The translations under genes were made by a program, and so were the position numbers. A DNA stretch of 64,000 nt from the NCBI GenBank assembly GCA_964638715.1, contig CAZWZF010000007.1:1-64000 (forward strand). Direction: 5' to 3'. Shown piece by piece: positions 26,123 to 35,329 of the stretch (positions are counted from its first letter, which is position 1; every line of letters begins with the position of its first letter). A model generated the notes under the pieces. The model saw only the letters and a list, made by a program, of their open reading frames with translations, did not search any database and was not told the DNA's origin. Source of the stretch: JBAXQQ01 sp037131695 (lineage in GTDB: Bacteria > Armatimonadota > Hebobacteria > CAIYQO01).

Positions 26123-28539
26123 CCCACACTATCACTATGTATCCCGCCCCCGCCGGTATTGCACCTTCGAATCGCTATGCTATCACGGTTAATGGAATGG
26201 AGTCATTTACCTATCTGACTACCGGGCCGGCAGAAGCCGAGTTTACGGCAGGCCACACAGTGTCATGGACGTCGTTCGATATGAATGGCCCGTGCGAAAT
26301 CCGTATCCGACGACTGAGCCGTTCCGTGAACTCGGCGGTCGTCCGTCCACTCGCTGCCGGAATCCGGCCACGGGTCGAAGGTGGCGAGGTGGTGCTGGAA
26401 CTGGACCGGCCCCGCAAGTTGTGTGTCGAATGCGACGGCGATTTGACGGATGTGCTATTCCTGTTCGCCAACGAACATGAGACCGACATGCCGTCGCCCG
26501 ATGATCATGATGTAGTCTGGTTCGGCCCCGGCGTGCATGAGATTGGCAAGTACTACCCGCTCAAAGCGGCCACGACCTACTACCTGGCTCCCGGCTCTTT
26601 CCTCAAGGGTTCTTTCGCCGAAGGCGGTGACGGCACGCGCGTCATCGGCCGCGGCGTACTGTCCGGCGCCGAATACAAGTGGCCGGGGCACCTTCAGGAG
26701 AAAAACACCGAGCGCGTGGATCTGGTTAAACTGGCGGGGAACAACCTGGAGTTGGATGGCATCACCCTCGTAGACTCACCATATTATGTTATCATCGCCG
26801 GCGGCCGCAACAACCGATTCCATGACCTCAAGATTCTGGCCTGGCACTTTAATACCGACGGAATATCGGCAGGTCAGGGTGCGCGCGTCGATGACTGTTT
26901 CCTGCGCGTAGGAGATGACGCCTTTAAACCGTTCGTTAGCGATACCCGTATATCACGATGTGTGCTGTGGGTTGACCGTGCCGCCGCTTTTCAACTCACC
27001 TGGAACGCGTTAAGCGACAACGGCGGCTCAGAGGTGCGCGATTGCGATATTATCCATCACATGCCATTCTGCACGGAAGACAACGAGTGGGTCGGCGCCA
27101 TCTTCTGGAGTTGGCATGGCGGTACAGCGCACATTCATGATTTGTTATTCGAAGATATACGCATTGAAGGATTAAGCCCATGTCTGATGCGTATCTTCCT
27201 GCGCCGCAACCCATGGTCGCCGCAGGAAGGTGAATGGGGTCGCTTCAGCCGTCTTCGATTCCGCAACATTACATGCGAGAAATCGTTTCTCTTCCCCAAC
27301 TGCCTACTGGGTCATGACGCGGCACATCCGATTAAGGACATCACCATTGAGAATCTTACAATCGCTGGTGAGAGGATAAACTCATCTGCGGCAATGAACC
27401 TTGTGACGAATCCGCATGTGCTGAATCTGCGGTTTGACGACACAGTATCACCCCGCGTCAACTTTGCGCCCGGCCCGGAATACGCCGACGCCAACCGCTG
27501 TTTTGGTATCGCCTCGAGCATTGCACGCACGCCCGGCGGCCGCCTCTGGTGCGGGTTTACCAGTGGGGGTAACGGCGAAGGGCAACTGAACTACGGCATC
27601 GTCGTCCGCAGTGACGATGACGGTGCGACCTGGACACCGCCGGCGATTGTCTTCGATGCCCACGACGAGGGGCTGATCCGCAGCGACCATGTCACCGTCT
27701 GGACGGCACCAACCGGCGCGCTCTGGATAATGTGGAGTCGGTATCCCACGTATCTGAACGGTCCGGGCTCCTCCCTATGGTGCATCACCTGTGAGAACCC
27801 TGACGCTAACGATCCCCGCTGGTCCATACCTCGCAAACTGGCGGACGGGCAGAACCTGTTGACCACGCCCACAGTGCTCGCGGACGGTACCTGGATATTC
27901 CCCACCGGCTGCTGGAACCGCGGTGCCTCGCCGTCACGGCCGCTGATTTCGCGCGACCAGGGGATGACCTTTGAACTGGGCGGCCCGCTGCACGCCGCGC
28001 AGGACCCGGATTTTGATGAATATATGATCGTGGAGTGCACTGATAAAAGGTTAGTAATCTTCAATCGCCACAACGATTCCTTACTGCAATGCGAATCAGC
28101 CGATGACGGGCGGAGCTGGACGCGGCAAGAGCCGAACGGGATTCGCCACACAAATTCGCGCTTTGTCTTCATGAAAATTGCCTCCGGAAATTGGCTATTA
28201 GTCAAACAAGGCCGTCTCGATTGGATATCGGACGCACAGGAAGAACGCACGACGCAACGGGGACGTTCTCATCTCACCGCGTATTTATCTATCGACGAAG
28301 GCAAAAGCTGGCTAGGCGGCCTGCTGTTGGAAGAGCGCGAGTGCTCTTATCCCTTCGGTTGTCAGGTGGGTGATGGGACCATCTATGTATCCTACGAACG
28401 GAACCGCTGGCGGCAGCCGGAAATTCTCTTCGCCCGTTTCACTGAGGCGGATGTGCTGGCTGGTGAGGTGGTTTCGCCGCGCGCCGCTTTACGCTTATTG
28501 GTGAACAAGGCGACAGACATTTGCCCCATGGAGAAATAG
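26119..28539 (+). CDS. Fusion of a beta-helix pectinase-like domain and a sialidase-fold domain
   Basis: Residues about 1-110 are a beta-sandwich; about 115-435 a right-handed beta-helix of GH28/GH49 type, with GARVDDCFLRVGDDAFKPF as the Asp-rich catalytic strip and FHDLKILAWHFNTDGIS just before. From about 445 to the end lies a complete sialidase-type propeller with Asp boxes RSDDDGATWTPP, SADDGRSWTR and SIDEGKSWLGG. The second half closely resembles the downstream gene (28750). Polygalacturonase-like plus propeller in one chain suggests attack on a branched pectic chain. No signal peptide. It starts within the ATGA stop of the preceding remnant. Confidence 0.75.
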   Translation: MTHTITMYPAPAGIAPSNRYAITVNGMESFTYLTTGPAEAEFTAGHTVSWTSFDMNGPCEIRIRRLSRSVNSAVVRPLAAGIRPRVEGGEVVLELDRPRKLCVECDGDLTDVLFLFANEHETDMPSPDDHDVVWFGPGVHEIGKYYPLKAATTYYLAPGSFLKGSFAEGGDGTRVIGRGVLSGAEYKWPGHLQEKNTERVDLVKLAGNNLELDGITLVDSPYYVIIAGGRNNRFHDLKILAWHFNTDGISAGQGARVDDCFLRVGDDAFKPFVSDTRISRCVLWVDRAAAFQLTWNALSDNGGSEVRDCDIIHHMPFCTEDNEWVGAIFWSWHGGTAHIHDLLFEDIRIEGLSPCLMRIFLRRNPWSPQEGEWGRFSRLRFRNITCEKSFLFPNCLLGHDAAHPIKDITIENLTIAGERINSSAAMNLVTNPHVLNLRFDDTVSPRVNFAPGPEYADANRCFGIASSIARTPGGRLWCGFTSGGNGEGQLNYGIVVRSDDDGATWTPPAIVFDAHDEGLIRSDHVTVWTAPTGALWIMWSRYPTYLNGPGSSLWCITCENPDANDPRWSIPRKLADGQNLLTTPTVLADGTWIFPTGCWNRGASPSRPLISRDQGMTFELGGPLHAAQDPDFDEYMIVECTDKRLVIFNRHNDSLLQCESADDGRSWTRQEPNGIRHTNSRFVFMKIASGNWLLVKQGRLDWISDAQEERTTQRGRSHLTAYLSIDEGKSWLGGLLLEERECSYPFGCQVGDGTIYVSYERNRWRQPEILFARFTEADVLAGEVVSPRAALRLLVNKATDICPMEK

Positions 28540-28542
28540 ATA

Positions 28543-28683
28543 ATGACAGAGAAACTATACAACGGAATTGAACTGCCGGCAGAGTGGCTGCCATCGCCAC
28601 GGCAAGTGCGCCGGCCTATAGCTCAAGGCCGCTGGCTTCAATTACATTGTTCTGGGCAGCGACCTCGGCTGCCTGCAAAGTGA
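28543..28683 (+). pseudogene. 5' fragment duplicated from the gene at 30042
   Basis: The first 17 codons (MTEKLYNGIELPAEW and on) are identical in sequence to the start of the gene at 30042, then the similarity stops abruptly and a short unrelated tail follows. It lies directly next to a 3' fragment of a different gene, so this is a recombination scar rather than a small gene. Confidence 0.75.
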
Positions 28684-28753
28684 CTTCACCCGGCTATGCG
28701 AGCTGTGGATGAAATCCCTTTCTAAACCAACGAACATGGAGACAACCCAATGA
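28622..28753 (+). pseudogene. 3' fragment of an HpcH/HpaI-type aldolase gene
   Basis: In the frame ending at 28753 the translation reads LKAAGFNYIVLGSDLGCLQS and continues to a TGA that overlaps the next ATG. This matches the C-terminal block of HpcH/HpaI aldolases (compare GFTFIAIGVDTVFL in the gene at 11827). A stop codon lies immediately before it in frame, so only the tail of the gene remains. Confidence 0.65.
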
Positions 28754-30042
28754 ACAACAATCTAATAGACAACCACGATTCCAACCCCACATGCCATCGG
28801 ATGGAAAACATGAACACCTCGATCGAAACGTTGGAGCCGGATCGGCTAACCAGCCTGGATCCTGAGCAGGTCAGGGCCTTCGAACTCGAAACCCTGCGAC
28901 GGGTGGCCGACTTGGCCCTCCTGCCGCCGCACCTTGTTACCAATCCGCTACCCGAGTTCGGCTACGACCGTCTCGACTATTCCATGAATATCAGTCTGGA
29001 ACGTACCCCCGGCGGCCGTCTGTTCGCCGCCTGGGTGGGTGGGGAGGACGGACCGCAAGCCTTTATGTTGTTGGCTACCAGTGATGACGGCGGGGACAGC
29101 TGGTCAGATCCGCGCCTTGTCATCCATGGTCGATCGTCCGGGCTGCCCTGCCCGCGCAGTGTCATCGTCGGCAACCTGTGGTGCGATCCGCTGGGCAGGT
29201 TGTGGTTCTTTTTTGACCAGACCATGCATCACTTTGACGGCAGGGGTGGTCTCTGGGCCATTCGTTGCGATCAGCCCGAGGCCGACGAAATAGTCTGGAC
29301 CCCCCCGCGCCGGATCTGGCACGGATCGGTGTTGAACAAGCCGATCGTGCTCTCTACCGGCGAGTGGCTGCTGGCTGCACAACTGCTGCAAAGCAATGGA
29401 TTCGGCCCCTTCGCCCAGCCGCTATTCCCTGAACTTGATGCGTTGCGCGGCGTCAACCTCCTCGTCTCGACGGATCAGGGCGCCAACTGGCGAGTGCGAG
29501 GACGGGTCGCCACGGTCGTCCATGCCGACTGGGACGAGCCCACGCTGGTGGAGCGTCGCGACGCATCCCTGTGGATGCTGATCCGTACGGGAATGGGCGT
29601 CGTGGAGACGGTCTCGACGGACGGTGGGCGAACCTGGACGACCCCACATCCGCATACCACGATCCGCCAGACACCGTCTCGTTGTCACCTGCAACGGCTC
29701 GCTTCGGGACGCATTTTGCTGATTAAGAACGGCCCCAAGATCGACCAGGCCAGCCTGGACCATCCCGCAGCCCGGACGCAGTTGAGCGCCTGGTTGTCGA
29801 AGGATGAAGGCCGCACCTGGTGCGGCGGCCTGATCCTCGACGACCGGACCGGGGTGTCCTATCCTGACGGCTGCCAGGGTCCTGACGGACGCATCTTCGT
29901 GAGCTACGACTACGACCGCAGCGGCCACGCCCACATCATACTAGCCCGATTCACCGAGGATGATGTGTTGGCTGCGCGGGTGGTTTCACCGGGGTCTGAA
30001 CTGCAGAGGATTATCGTCCGCCCCCAGGAGCCGCGATCATGA
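28750..30042 (+). CDS. Sialidase-fold protein with four Asp boxes
   Basis: A 430-residue six-bladed propeller with well-kept Asp boxes: SDDGGDSWSDP, STDQGANWRV, STDGGRTWTTP and SKDEGRTWCGG. The N-terminal 60 residues are polar and helical; there is no signal peptide. It is closest in pattern to the C-terminal half of the 26119 protein. Sialidase annotation is likely, true sialic-acid specificity is not proven: the Arg triad cannot be assigned with certainty by eye. Base composition is strongly G+C-rich compared with the genes outside the array. The stop overlaps the next start. Confidence 0.75.
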   Translation: MNNNLIDNHDSNPTCHRMENMNTSIETLEPDRLTSLDPEQVRAFELETLRRVADLALLPPHLVTNPLPEFGYDRLDYSMNISLERTPGGRLFAAWVGGEDGPQAFMLLATSDDGGDSWSDPRLVIHGRSSGLPCPRSVIVGNLWCDPLGRLWFFFDQTMHHFDGRGGLWAIRCDQPEADEIVWTPPRRIWHGSVLNKPIVLSTGEWLLAAQLLQSNGFGPFAQPLFPELDALRGVNLLVSTDQGANWRVRGRVATVVHADWDEPTLVERRDASLWMLIRTGMGVVETVSTDGGRTWTTPHPHTTIRQTPSRCHLQRLASGRILLIKNGPKIDQASLDHPAARTQLSAWLSKDEGRTWCGGLILDDRTGVSYPDGCQGPDGRIFVSYDYDRSGHAHIILARFTEDDVLAARVVSPGSELQRIIVRPQEPRS

Positions 30043-31691
30043 TGACAGAGAAACTATACAACGGAATTGAACTGCCGGCAGAGTGGCCGCCGTGCCATCT
30101 GGACCGCGCCTCCGACACACCGATGCCGGTACCGTATCTGCAGACACCACCAGCGGTGATCCCAATCGATGTCGGCCGCCAGTTGTTCGTCGACGATTTC
30201 CTGATCAGTGAAAACTCGCTGACGCGGACCTTTCATCAGGCCGAGAAGCATACCGCTAATCCGGTGCTGACCGCGCAGACGCCGGACGAGTTGGCGCTCC
30301 GGGGCTCACTCTACCTGGGCCACGGCGGCCTGTGGCACGACGGCGCGACCGGCCGCTTCCACCTCGCTTATGCCGCCGGTTGGCGCGGACCGTTGGCGCT
30401 GGCGACCAGTCGCGACCTGCTCACCTGGGAGCGACCAGAACTCGCCCCGGGCCGGGGCAACGCCCTGGTCGCCCGTTCGATAGACGACCATGCGCTCTGG
30501 TTCGACCATGAGGCACCGCCCGACGGCGCGCGTTTCAAGCTGCTTGAGTTGCATCGCCGCTGGCCAGCCGAGGGCATTGAGACGGGAAGTGGCCGGCCCG
30601 AGTGGAAACTCGATGGTAAGGCCGGCGATGTCCACTGCCTCGCCACTTCGAGCGACGGCATTTCCTGGTCGACCCAGATCCCGGCCGGGCCGCCACACAC
30701 CGCCGGCGACTACTGCTCGTTCTTTTACAACCCATTCCGCCAGCGCTGGGTCTTCAGCATCCGCACCGACAACTACGAGGAGGGCCGCATGGACCGCATG
30801 CGCGCCTATCTGGAGAGCACCAGCTTCGATCAGGGCATAGACTGGTCTGCCAAGGTGCATTGGACCCGCGCCGACCGACTGGACCTGTCCGAGCCAACCG
30901 GGAGTTATCCCGGTGGGGGCGAACCATGCCAGCTCTACACCCTCAACGCGGTCGCCTACGAGAGTATCTTGATTGGCATGCACGCCATCCACCGCGGACC
31001 GCATAACCAGTTCTGCGCGGACCGACAAATCCCCAAGCTAACCGATTTGGAACTGGGCTTCAGCCGCGATGGCTTCCACTGGGATCGCCCCGACCGCAGT
31101 GGTTTCATTCGTTGCTCCCGCCAGGAAGGCACGTGGGATCGCGGCTATCTGCACAGCGCCACCGGCGTCTTCGTGGTGGTGGGCGACCACCTCGTTTTCC
31201 CCTATACCGGCTTCTCCGGGGTGGGACCCGATGGCTCGCGCGGCGATTATCATGGTGCCAGCATCGGTCTCGCGACATTGCGCCGCGATGGCTTCGCCTC
31301 GCTCGATGCCGGCAGCGCGGCGGGAACCTTGACCACCAGACCGGTGTCTTTCACCGGCACCCGCCTGTTCGTCAACCTGTGCGCCCCACAGGGTAGGTTG
31401 CGCGTCGCTGTACTCGACGAACACGGCCGCGAAGTCGCGCCATTCACCCTCGACGCCTGCATCCCGGTCGGCGGCGACCATACCCTGACGGCGGTGCGCT
31501 GGCAGGGCGGCGATGACCTATCAGCGCTGCGTGGCCGGCCGGTACGCTTCCGCTTCGAGCTGACCGACGGCGAGTTGTACGCGTTCTGGGTAAGTCTGGA
31601 TGACACCGGCCGTAGTGACGGCTATGTAGCAGCCGGTGGGCCGAGATACAAGGGTCACAAAGACACCGTTGGCAGCGCCGCCTTATCTTGA
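30042..31691 (+). CDS. GH32/GH43-like propeller protein with C-terminal beta-sandwich
   Basis: The N-terminal part carries RQLFVDDFLISENSLTRTFHQ followed by KHTANPVL, a signature I know from uncharacterised Planctomycetota/Verrucomicrobiota proteins with a GH32/GH43-like five-bladed propeller. Residues about 75-440 form the propeller, with RGSLYLGHGGLWHDGATGRF and GTWDRGYLHSATG. The last 110 residues (LFVNLCAPQGRLRVAVLDEHG) are a beta-sandwich as in GH32. The catalytic residues cannot be named with confidence. The ATG at 30042 or the one three bases before it may be used. Composition is the most G+C-rich of the window (39 of 60 bases in a sampled line). Confidence 0.65.
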   Translation: MTEKLYNGIELPAEWPPCHLDRASDTPMPVPYLQTPPAVIPIDVGRQLFVDDFLISENSLTRTFHQAEKHTANPVLTAQTPDELALRGSLYLGHGGLWHDGATGRFHLAYAAGWRGPLALATSRDLLTWERPELAPGRGNALVARSIDDHALWFDHEAPPDGARFKLLELHRRWPAEGIETGSGRPEWKLDGKAGDVHCLATSSDGISWSTQIPAGPPHTAGDYCSFFYNPFRQRWVFSIRTDNYEEGRMDRMRAYLESTSFDQGIDWSAKVHWTRADRLDLSEPTGSYPGGGEPCQLYTLNAVAYESILIGMHAIHRGPHNQFCADRQIPKLTDLELGFSRDGFHWDRPDRSGFIRCSRQEGTWDRGYLHSATGVFVVVGDHLVFPYTGFSGVGPDGSRGDYHGASIGLATLRRDGFASLDAGSAAGTLTTRPVSFTGTRLFVNLCAPQGRLRVAVLDEHGREVAPFTLDACIPVGGDHTLTAVRWQGGDDLSALRGRPVRFRFELTDGELYAFWVSLDDTGRSDGYVAAGGPRYKGHKDTVGSAALS

Positions 31692-31753
31692 TGGGAAACA
31701 AGGTGAGTGACCTAAGGTCCGGATAAGTAACCGGGGTAAAGAAAGGAATTGTT

Positions 31754-33061
31754 ATGAAAATACATGTAAACACTGAAACAACCGCGTGTGAAAACTTTAT
31801 CGGCTTTGGTGCCGAGTGGGATTCGCGTAATTACCGGGCAACGGGCGTTACGGATGTGGATTTCGCTCTGATTCGTCAACGCGTCGAATGGATGCGCCTG
31901 CCCGCAGCACGAATAATGATGCAGGTAAAATGGTGCCGGCTTGAAGACGGGAGCTTTAACTTTGAGACACCGGATATGCAGGACTTGTATCGCCATCTGG
32001 ATGTCTGCGAGGCGTTGGGTACGACTGTATTCCTCACCGACTGGGGATGCATGCCTGAGTGGTTGCGCGCGCCGGACATTGGCGATGTCGCCGATCCGCT
32101 GTATGCCGAGTCCATCGGCATCTATCTGGAGCATCTGATCAACGTTAAGGGGTATACAAGCATCCGCTACTTCATTATGGTGAACGAACCGAATTGGGAA
32201 GTGAAAGATTTTGCCCTTTGGCGGCGCGGGTTGGAACAGGTGGCCATAGAACTCAAGCGGCGCGGACTGGACCGGCAGATTCAACTCGCCGGGTCGGATG
32301 AGGCCCATGCCACGGATGACGATTGGCATTTTCAGGCGGTGGACCAGGTTTCAGAAATACTCGGCGCCTATGATGTGCACCATTACGCGAGTGATTCTCT
32401 GGTGCGCCCGGGTAAGTTGGAAAGCTATTACCGCCACCTTTGGGATTACGTTCGTAAAAATGATATGCGCGGTGCCCGGAAGCCTTGCATCGTTGGTGAG
32501 GCTGGTATGGGAGATGACGCGCAGCATCCGTATGGCAGTCCGCATATCGATAAGTTTGAATATGGATTATTCATGGCTGACTACGCAGTCCAGGCCGTCA
32601 ATGCCGGAAGTGCGGCAGTATTGGCGTGGATGCTTGATGACAATTCGCACGCGGATTTCTACTGGGGATTGTGGTCGAGTAAAGCCGATGGCCTGCGCCT
32701 GCGTCCGTGGTTCTATCCGTGGGCACTGCTCTGCCGCCTCTTCACAACTGGCAGTAAGATTTACCATACTGTATCCGGTTCTCCTGATGTAAGGATTCTT
32801 ATTGCGCAATCAGATGATAAATGGGCTATCTGCGTTGTTAACCGAGGCAATTGTGAAATTAATAGCGAATTTTCTCTGCCAAAAGAACTAAAATCTATTC
32901 AGGTTACAACTTATTGCTACAGTGTAGACTGTGCTCCTGTTGATATTGAAGGATTGCCAATGCCACTTTCTGTCGAATGCTATCAGAATAAAGATATTGT
33001 GGTAACTTGTCCATCTCAAAGCGTAAACTTTTATCAAATACAGGAAATGGAGACATACTAA
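31754..33061 (+). CDS. Clan GH-A glycosidase (GH39/GH30-like)
   Basis: A 435-residue TIM barrel plus C-terminal beta domain. The acid/base is E145 in YFIMVNEPNWE and the nucleophile E249 in CIVGEAGMGD. NFIGFGAEWDSRNYRATGV and EWMRLPAARIMMQVKWC at the N-terminus are found in uncharacterised clan-A enzymes near GH30 and GH39. The terminal 80 residues resemble the small beta-sandwich of those families. No signal peptide. The stop overlaps the next start as TAATG. G+C content falls back towards the genome background in its 3' third. Confidence 0.75.
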   Translation: MKIHVNTETTACENFIGFGAEWDSRNYRATGVTDVDFALIRQRVEWMRLPAARIMMQVKWCRLEDGSFNFETPDMQDLYRHLDVCEALGTTVFLTDWGCMPEWLRAPDIGDVADPLYAESIGIYLEHLINVKGYTSIRYFIMVNEPNWEVKDFALWRRGLEQVAIELKRRGLDRQIQLAGSDEAHATDDDWHFQAVDQVSEILGAYDVHHYASDSLVRPGKLESYYRHLWDYVRKNDMRGARKPCIVGEAGMGDDAQHPYGSPHIDKFEYGLFMADYAVQAVNAGSAAVLAWMLDDNSHADFYWGLWSSKADGLRLRPWFYPWALLCRLFTTGSKIYHTVSGSPDVRILIAQSDDKWAICVVNRGNCEINSEFSLPKELKSIQVTTYCYSVDCAPVDIEGLPMPLSVECYQNKDIVVTCPSQSVNFYQIQEMETY

Positions 33062-34077
33062 TGAAAAAAATAACTGATAATTCCCTTCCGCGCTGGCGCG
33101 GTTTCAACCTGGTGGATATGGAACACCCATTTCCGGCCGGACAAGGCGAGTTCAGCGAAGATGATTTTCGTTGGATTGCTGACTGGGGTTTTGATTTTGT
33201 GCGTATTCCACTGTGTTATCTGCATTGGATAGATGGCAATTGGCAGCATCTGCGCGAATCTGGTTTGGTGCGGGTGGACAAGGCCGTTGAATATGGCAGG
33301 AAACATGGCGTTCATGTCTGTCTGAATTTTCACCGCGCGCCAGGTTATTGCGTCGCTCCTAAACCAGAAGAGCCTTTTAATCTGTGGAAGGATAAAGAGG
33401 CTGAGGATGCTTTCTGTTTCCATTGGGAAACTTTCTCCCGGCGCTATCTGGGGATTAATTCTGAAGAACTAAGTTTTAATCTTGTTAACGAACCACACTG
33501 GCCGGATGAGAAGAAAATGACCCGGGCAGACCATGAACGCGTCATTCGCCGCGCGGTGGCGACCATTCGCGATATTGATCCTCAACGTCTTATAATTGTC
33601 GACGGGTTGCAATGCGCCACCGACCCATGCCCCGAACTTGCCGACCTTAATATTGGTCAAAGCTGCCGCGCGTATTCTCCCTTTGGCGTCAGCCATTACC
33701 TGGCGGAATGGGCGACCGATTGGGTAGACTGGTCAACTGTTCCAGTGCCGACATGGCCGGGCGGCTGGAATTACGGTGAAACATGGACGCGAAAAGATTT
33801 GGAAGAACATTACAGGCCGTGGATAGAACTGGCAAAAAGCGGCATTGGAGTCCATTGCGGCGAAGGCGGTGCATACAACAAAACCCCGCACGATGTTTAC
33901 CTGCGCTGGTTCGAGGATGTGCTGCAAATTCTCCGCGATGCCAACATTGGTTGGGCATTATGGCACTTCCGCGGCGTATTCGGGGTACTCGATTCCGGAC
34001 GCACTGATGTGGAATATGAGGATTGGCACGGGCATAAATTAGACAGGAAATTGCTGGATTTGCTGCAAAGGTATTAA
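33061..34077 (+). CDS. GH5 glycosidase
   Basis: A compact 338-residue GH5 enzyme. The acid/base is E144 in FNLVNEPHWP and the nucleophile E268 in GVHCGEGGAYN. RWRGFNLVDMEHPF, DFVRIPLCYLHW, CLNFHRAPGYC and GWALWHFRGVFGVLDS are the standard GH5 strand motifs, seen in beta-mannanase/glucanase-type members. No signal peptide was found; the ATG at 33061 overlaps the upstream stop (TAATG), so the longer frame from 33007 is rejected. It closes the operon that begins with the pseudopilin. Confidence 0.85.
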   Translation: MKKITDNSLPRWRGFNLVDMEHPFPAGQGEFSEDDFRWIADWGFDFVRIPLCYLHWIDGNWQHLRESGLVRVDKAVEYGRKHGVHVCLNFHRAPGYCVAPKPEEPFNLWKDKEAEDAFCFHWETFSRRYLGINSEELSFNLVNEPHWPDEKKMTRADHERVIRRAVATIRDIDPQRLIIVDGLQCATDPCPELADLNIGQSCRAYSPFGVSHYLAEWATDWVDWSTVPVPTWPGGWNYGETWTRKDLEEHYRPWIELAKSGIGVHCGEGGAYNKTPHDVYLRWFEDVLQILRDANIGWALWHFRGVFGVLDSGRTDVEYEDWHGHKLDRKLLDLLQRY

Positions 34078-34170
34078 GATTTCCTTCGGATACAGCATAA
34101 ATAACTGACATAAATTCTAAAATGTATAGAAATCTATCAGGAAAAAGCTGAAAAGGTTTATAATATATCT

Positions 34171-34314
34171 ATGCAAACCAGACCGATTTCATTTCAAAAA
34201 TTTATAACTAATATTCTTCGCTTTATTGACCGTTGCGGCGTTGCTGCCGGGGTGGCTGATATGGCTGCCTGGAATGTTGTCATCAGTATTCTCAAAATAG
34301 ATTTTCATCTCTAA
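34171..34314 (+). pseudogene. 5' fragment of a duplicate of the gene at 42768
   Basis: The 47-codon frame and its upstream region (aaaaggtttataatatatct) match the start of the gene at 42768 closely: LRFIDRCGVAAGVAD is identical. Homology ends around codon 36 and a stop follows. The rest of the gene is gone, so this is a duplication remnant beside the second AraC gene. Confidence 0.8.
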
Positions 34315-34337
34315 ATAACCACATAAAGTAGACTCAT

Positions 34338-35210
34338 TTATAATCTGGAATCATCCCGCACTGATATTCTGCATTCACCAGGGGTTATGCCATAAGCGGT
34401 TTTAAAAGCAATATGCAAATAATGCGGGTTGCCGAAACCGGTTTGTTCGGCAACCTCTTTTATTGTTAATTGCGGATTTGATTGCAGCAGTGCCATGGCT
34501 TTGCGCAGGCGAATCTGTATCAGGTATTCTTTGGGAGATATCCCTGTATATCGCCGGAATAATTTTCGGAACTGCACAGTGCTGATATTGGCATCCTGCG
34601 CCAATTTTTCTACCGTCACTGATGCTGTAAAATTATTGATTATGGTATATACTGCTCTCCACATGCGCGGGTCATCTGCTATTGGGATATCGCGAACCGG
34701 GTTGTTTTGCATCACCTGATGCAACAGGAAAGACCGTAGCCAGGGTTCGCCATAACTACGACCTGATTCCAGTGATTTTCCCATTAAATGTGTCAGTAAT
34801 GACAACTGCGCAATCCACATTTCCGGATTATCAAGTTTTCCGAATGATGAACTGAATACCGCGAATAATGGCAGATTTTGGTGGGTATAGGCATGGGCAT
34901 GTAATGAAAAAACTTCAAAGTAATCGCAGTCATCTGCCATTGTTGCCTCATGCTCCACCCCTTCGGCAACCATCATAAATTCCCCCGGCCCTATAACACG
35001 TTCCTCATTGCCAACCCGGCATTTAAGGCATCCTATTTTGGGCACATACAGATAACAATCCGCTAAACGACGACAGGGAATAATATCCTTTATTGTCATC
35101 CACCAGAAATGGCACGATATTAATGCTATTTCGCTTTTAAGCAGAATGAGTTCTGCCTGCTGGCGCTGACTGTCAGTCATCAGGTCAGGTAATGCGGAAA
35201 AATTATACAT
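34338..35210 (-). CDS. AraC-family regulator
   Basis: A 290-residue regulator with an N-terminal cupin-like effector domain (CLKCRVGNEERVIGPGEFMMVAEG) and a C-terminal AraC DNA-binding domain: VEKLAQDANISTVQFRKLFRRYTGISPKEYL is the first HTH, IKEVAEQTGFGNPHYLHIAFKTAYGITPGE the second with the family signature. Weakly similar to the AraC gene at 19689. It is divergent from the LamG pseudopilin, and the region between them is duplicated at about 41030-41130. It probably controls the second block of pectin genes. Confidence 0.9.
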   Translation of the reverse strand: MYNFSALPDLMTDSQRQQAELILLKSEIALISCHFWWMTIKDIIPCRRLADCYLYVPKIGCLKCRVGNEERVIGPGEFMMVAEGVEHEATMADDCDYFEVFSLHAHAYTHQNLPLFAVFSSSFGKLDNPEMWIAQLSLLTHLMGKSLESGRSYGEPWLRSFLLHQVMQNNPVRDIPIADDPRMWRAVYTIINNFTASVTVEKLAQDANISTVQFRKLFRRYTGISPKEYLIQIRLRKAMALLQSNPQLTIKEVAEQTGFGNPHYLHIAFKTAYGITPGECRISVRDDSRL

Positions 35211-35329
35211 TGTTTCGATTCCTATACTAAAAAGAGCGTTTTATGGACTATACATGCCATTGATGTTGCTATATTATAATATATAAAATGACCTTGCGGT
35301 GTTATTTTATATTAAAAAGGAGAAAAACT
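35211..35329. promoter_or_regulatory. Shared control region between AraC and pseudopilin genes
   Basis: This divergent intergenic stretch contains ttcgattcctatactaaa (35214-35231), a segment repeated at 41063-41080, and a tataat box (35275-35280) with no strong -35, as expected for an activator-dependent promoter. A good aaaaagg Shine-Dalgarno site (35314-35320) precedes the pseudopilin ATG. Confidence 0.5.

Noticed and set aside
30306..31481. Minus-strand open frames of 240 and 147 codons
   Set aside because: They mirror the G+C-rich gene at 30042 and have biased, motif-free translations.
35205..35235. ttcgattcc as a possible tRNA T-loop
   Set aside because: No acceptor, anticodon or D-arm can be built around it; the same bases recur at 41060 as part of the duplicated control region.
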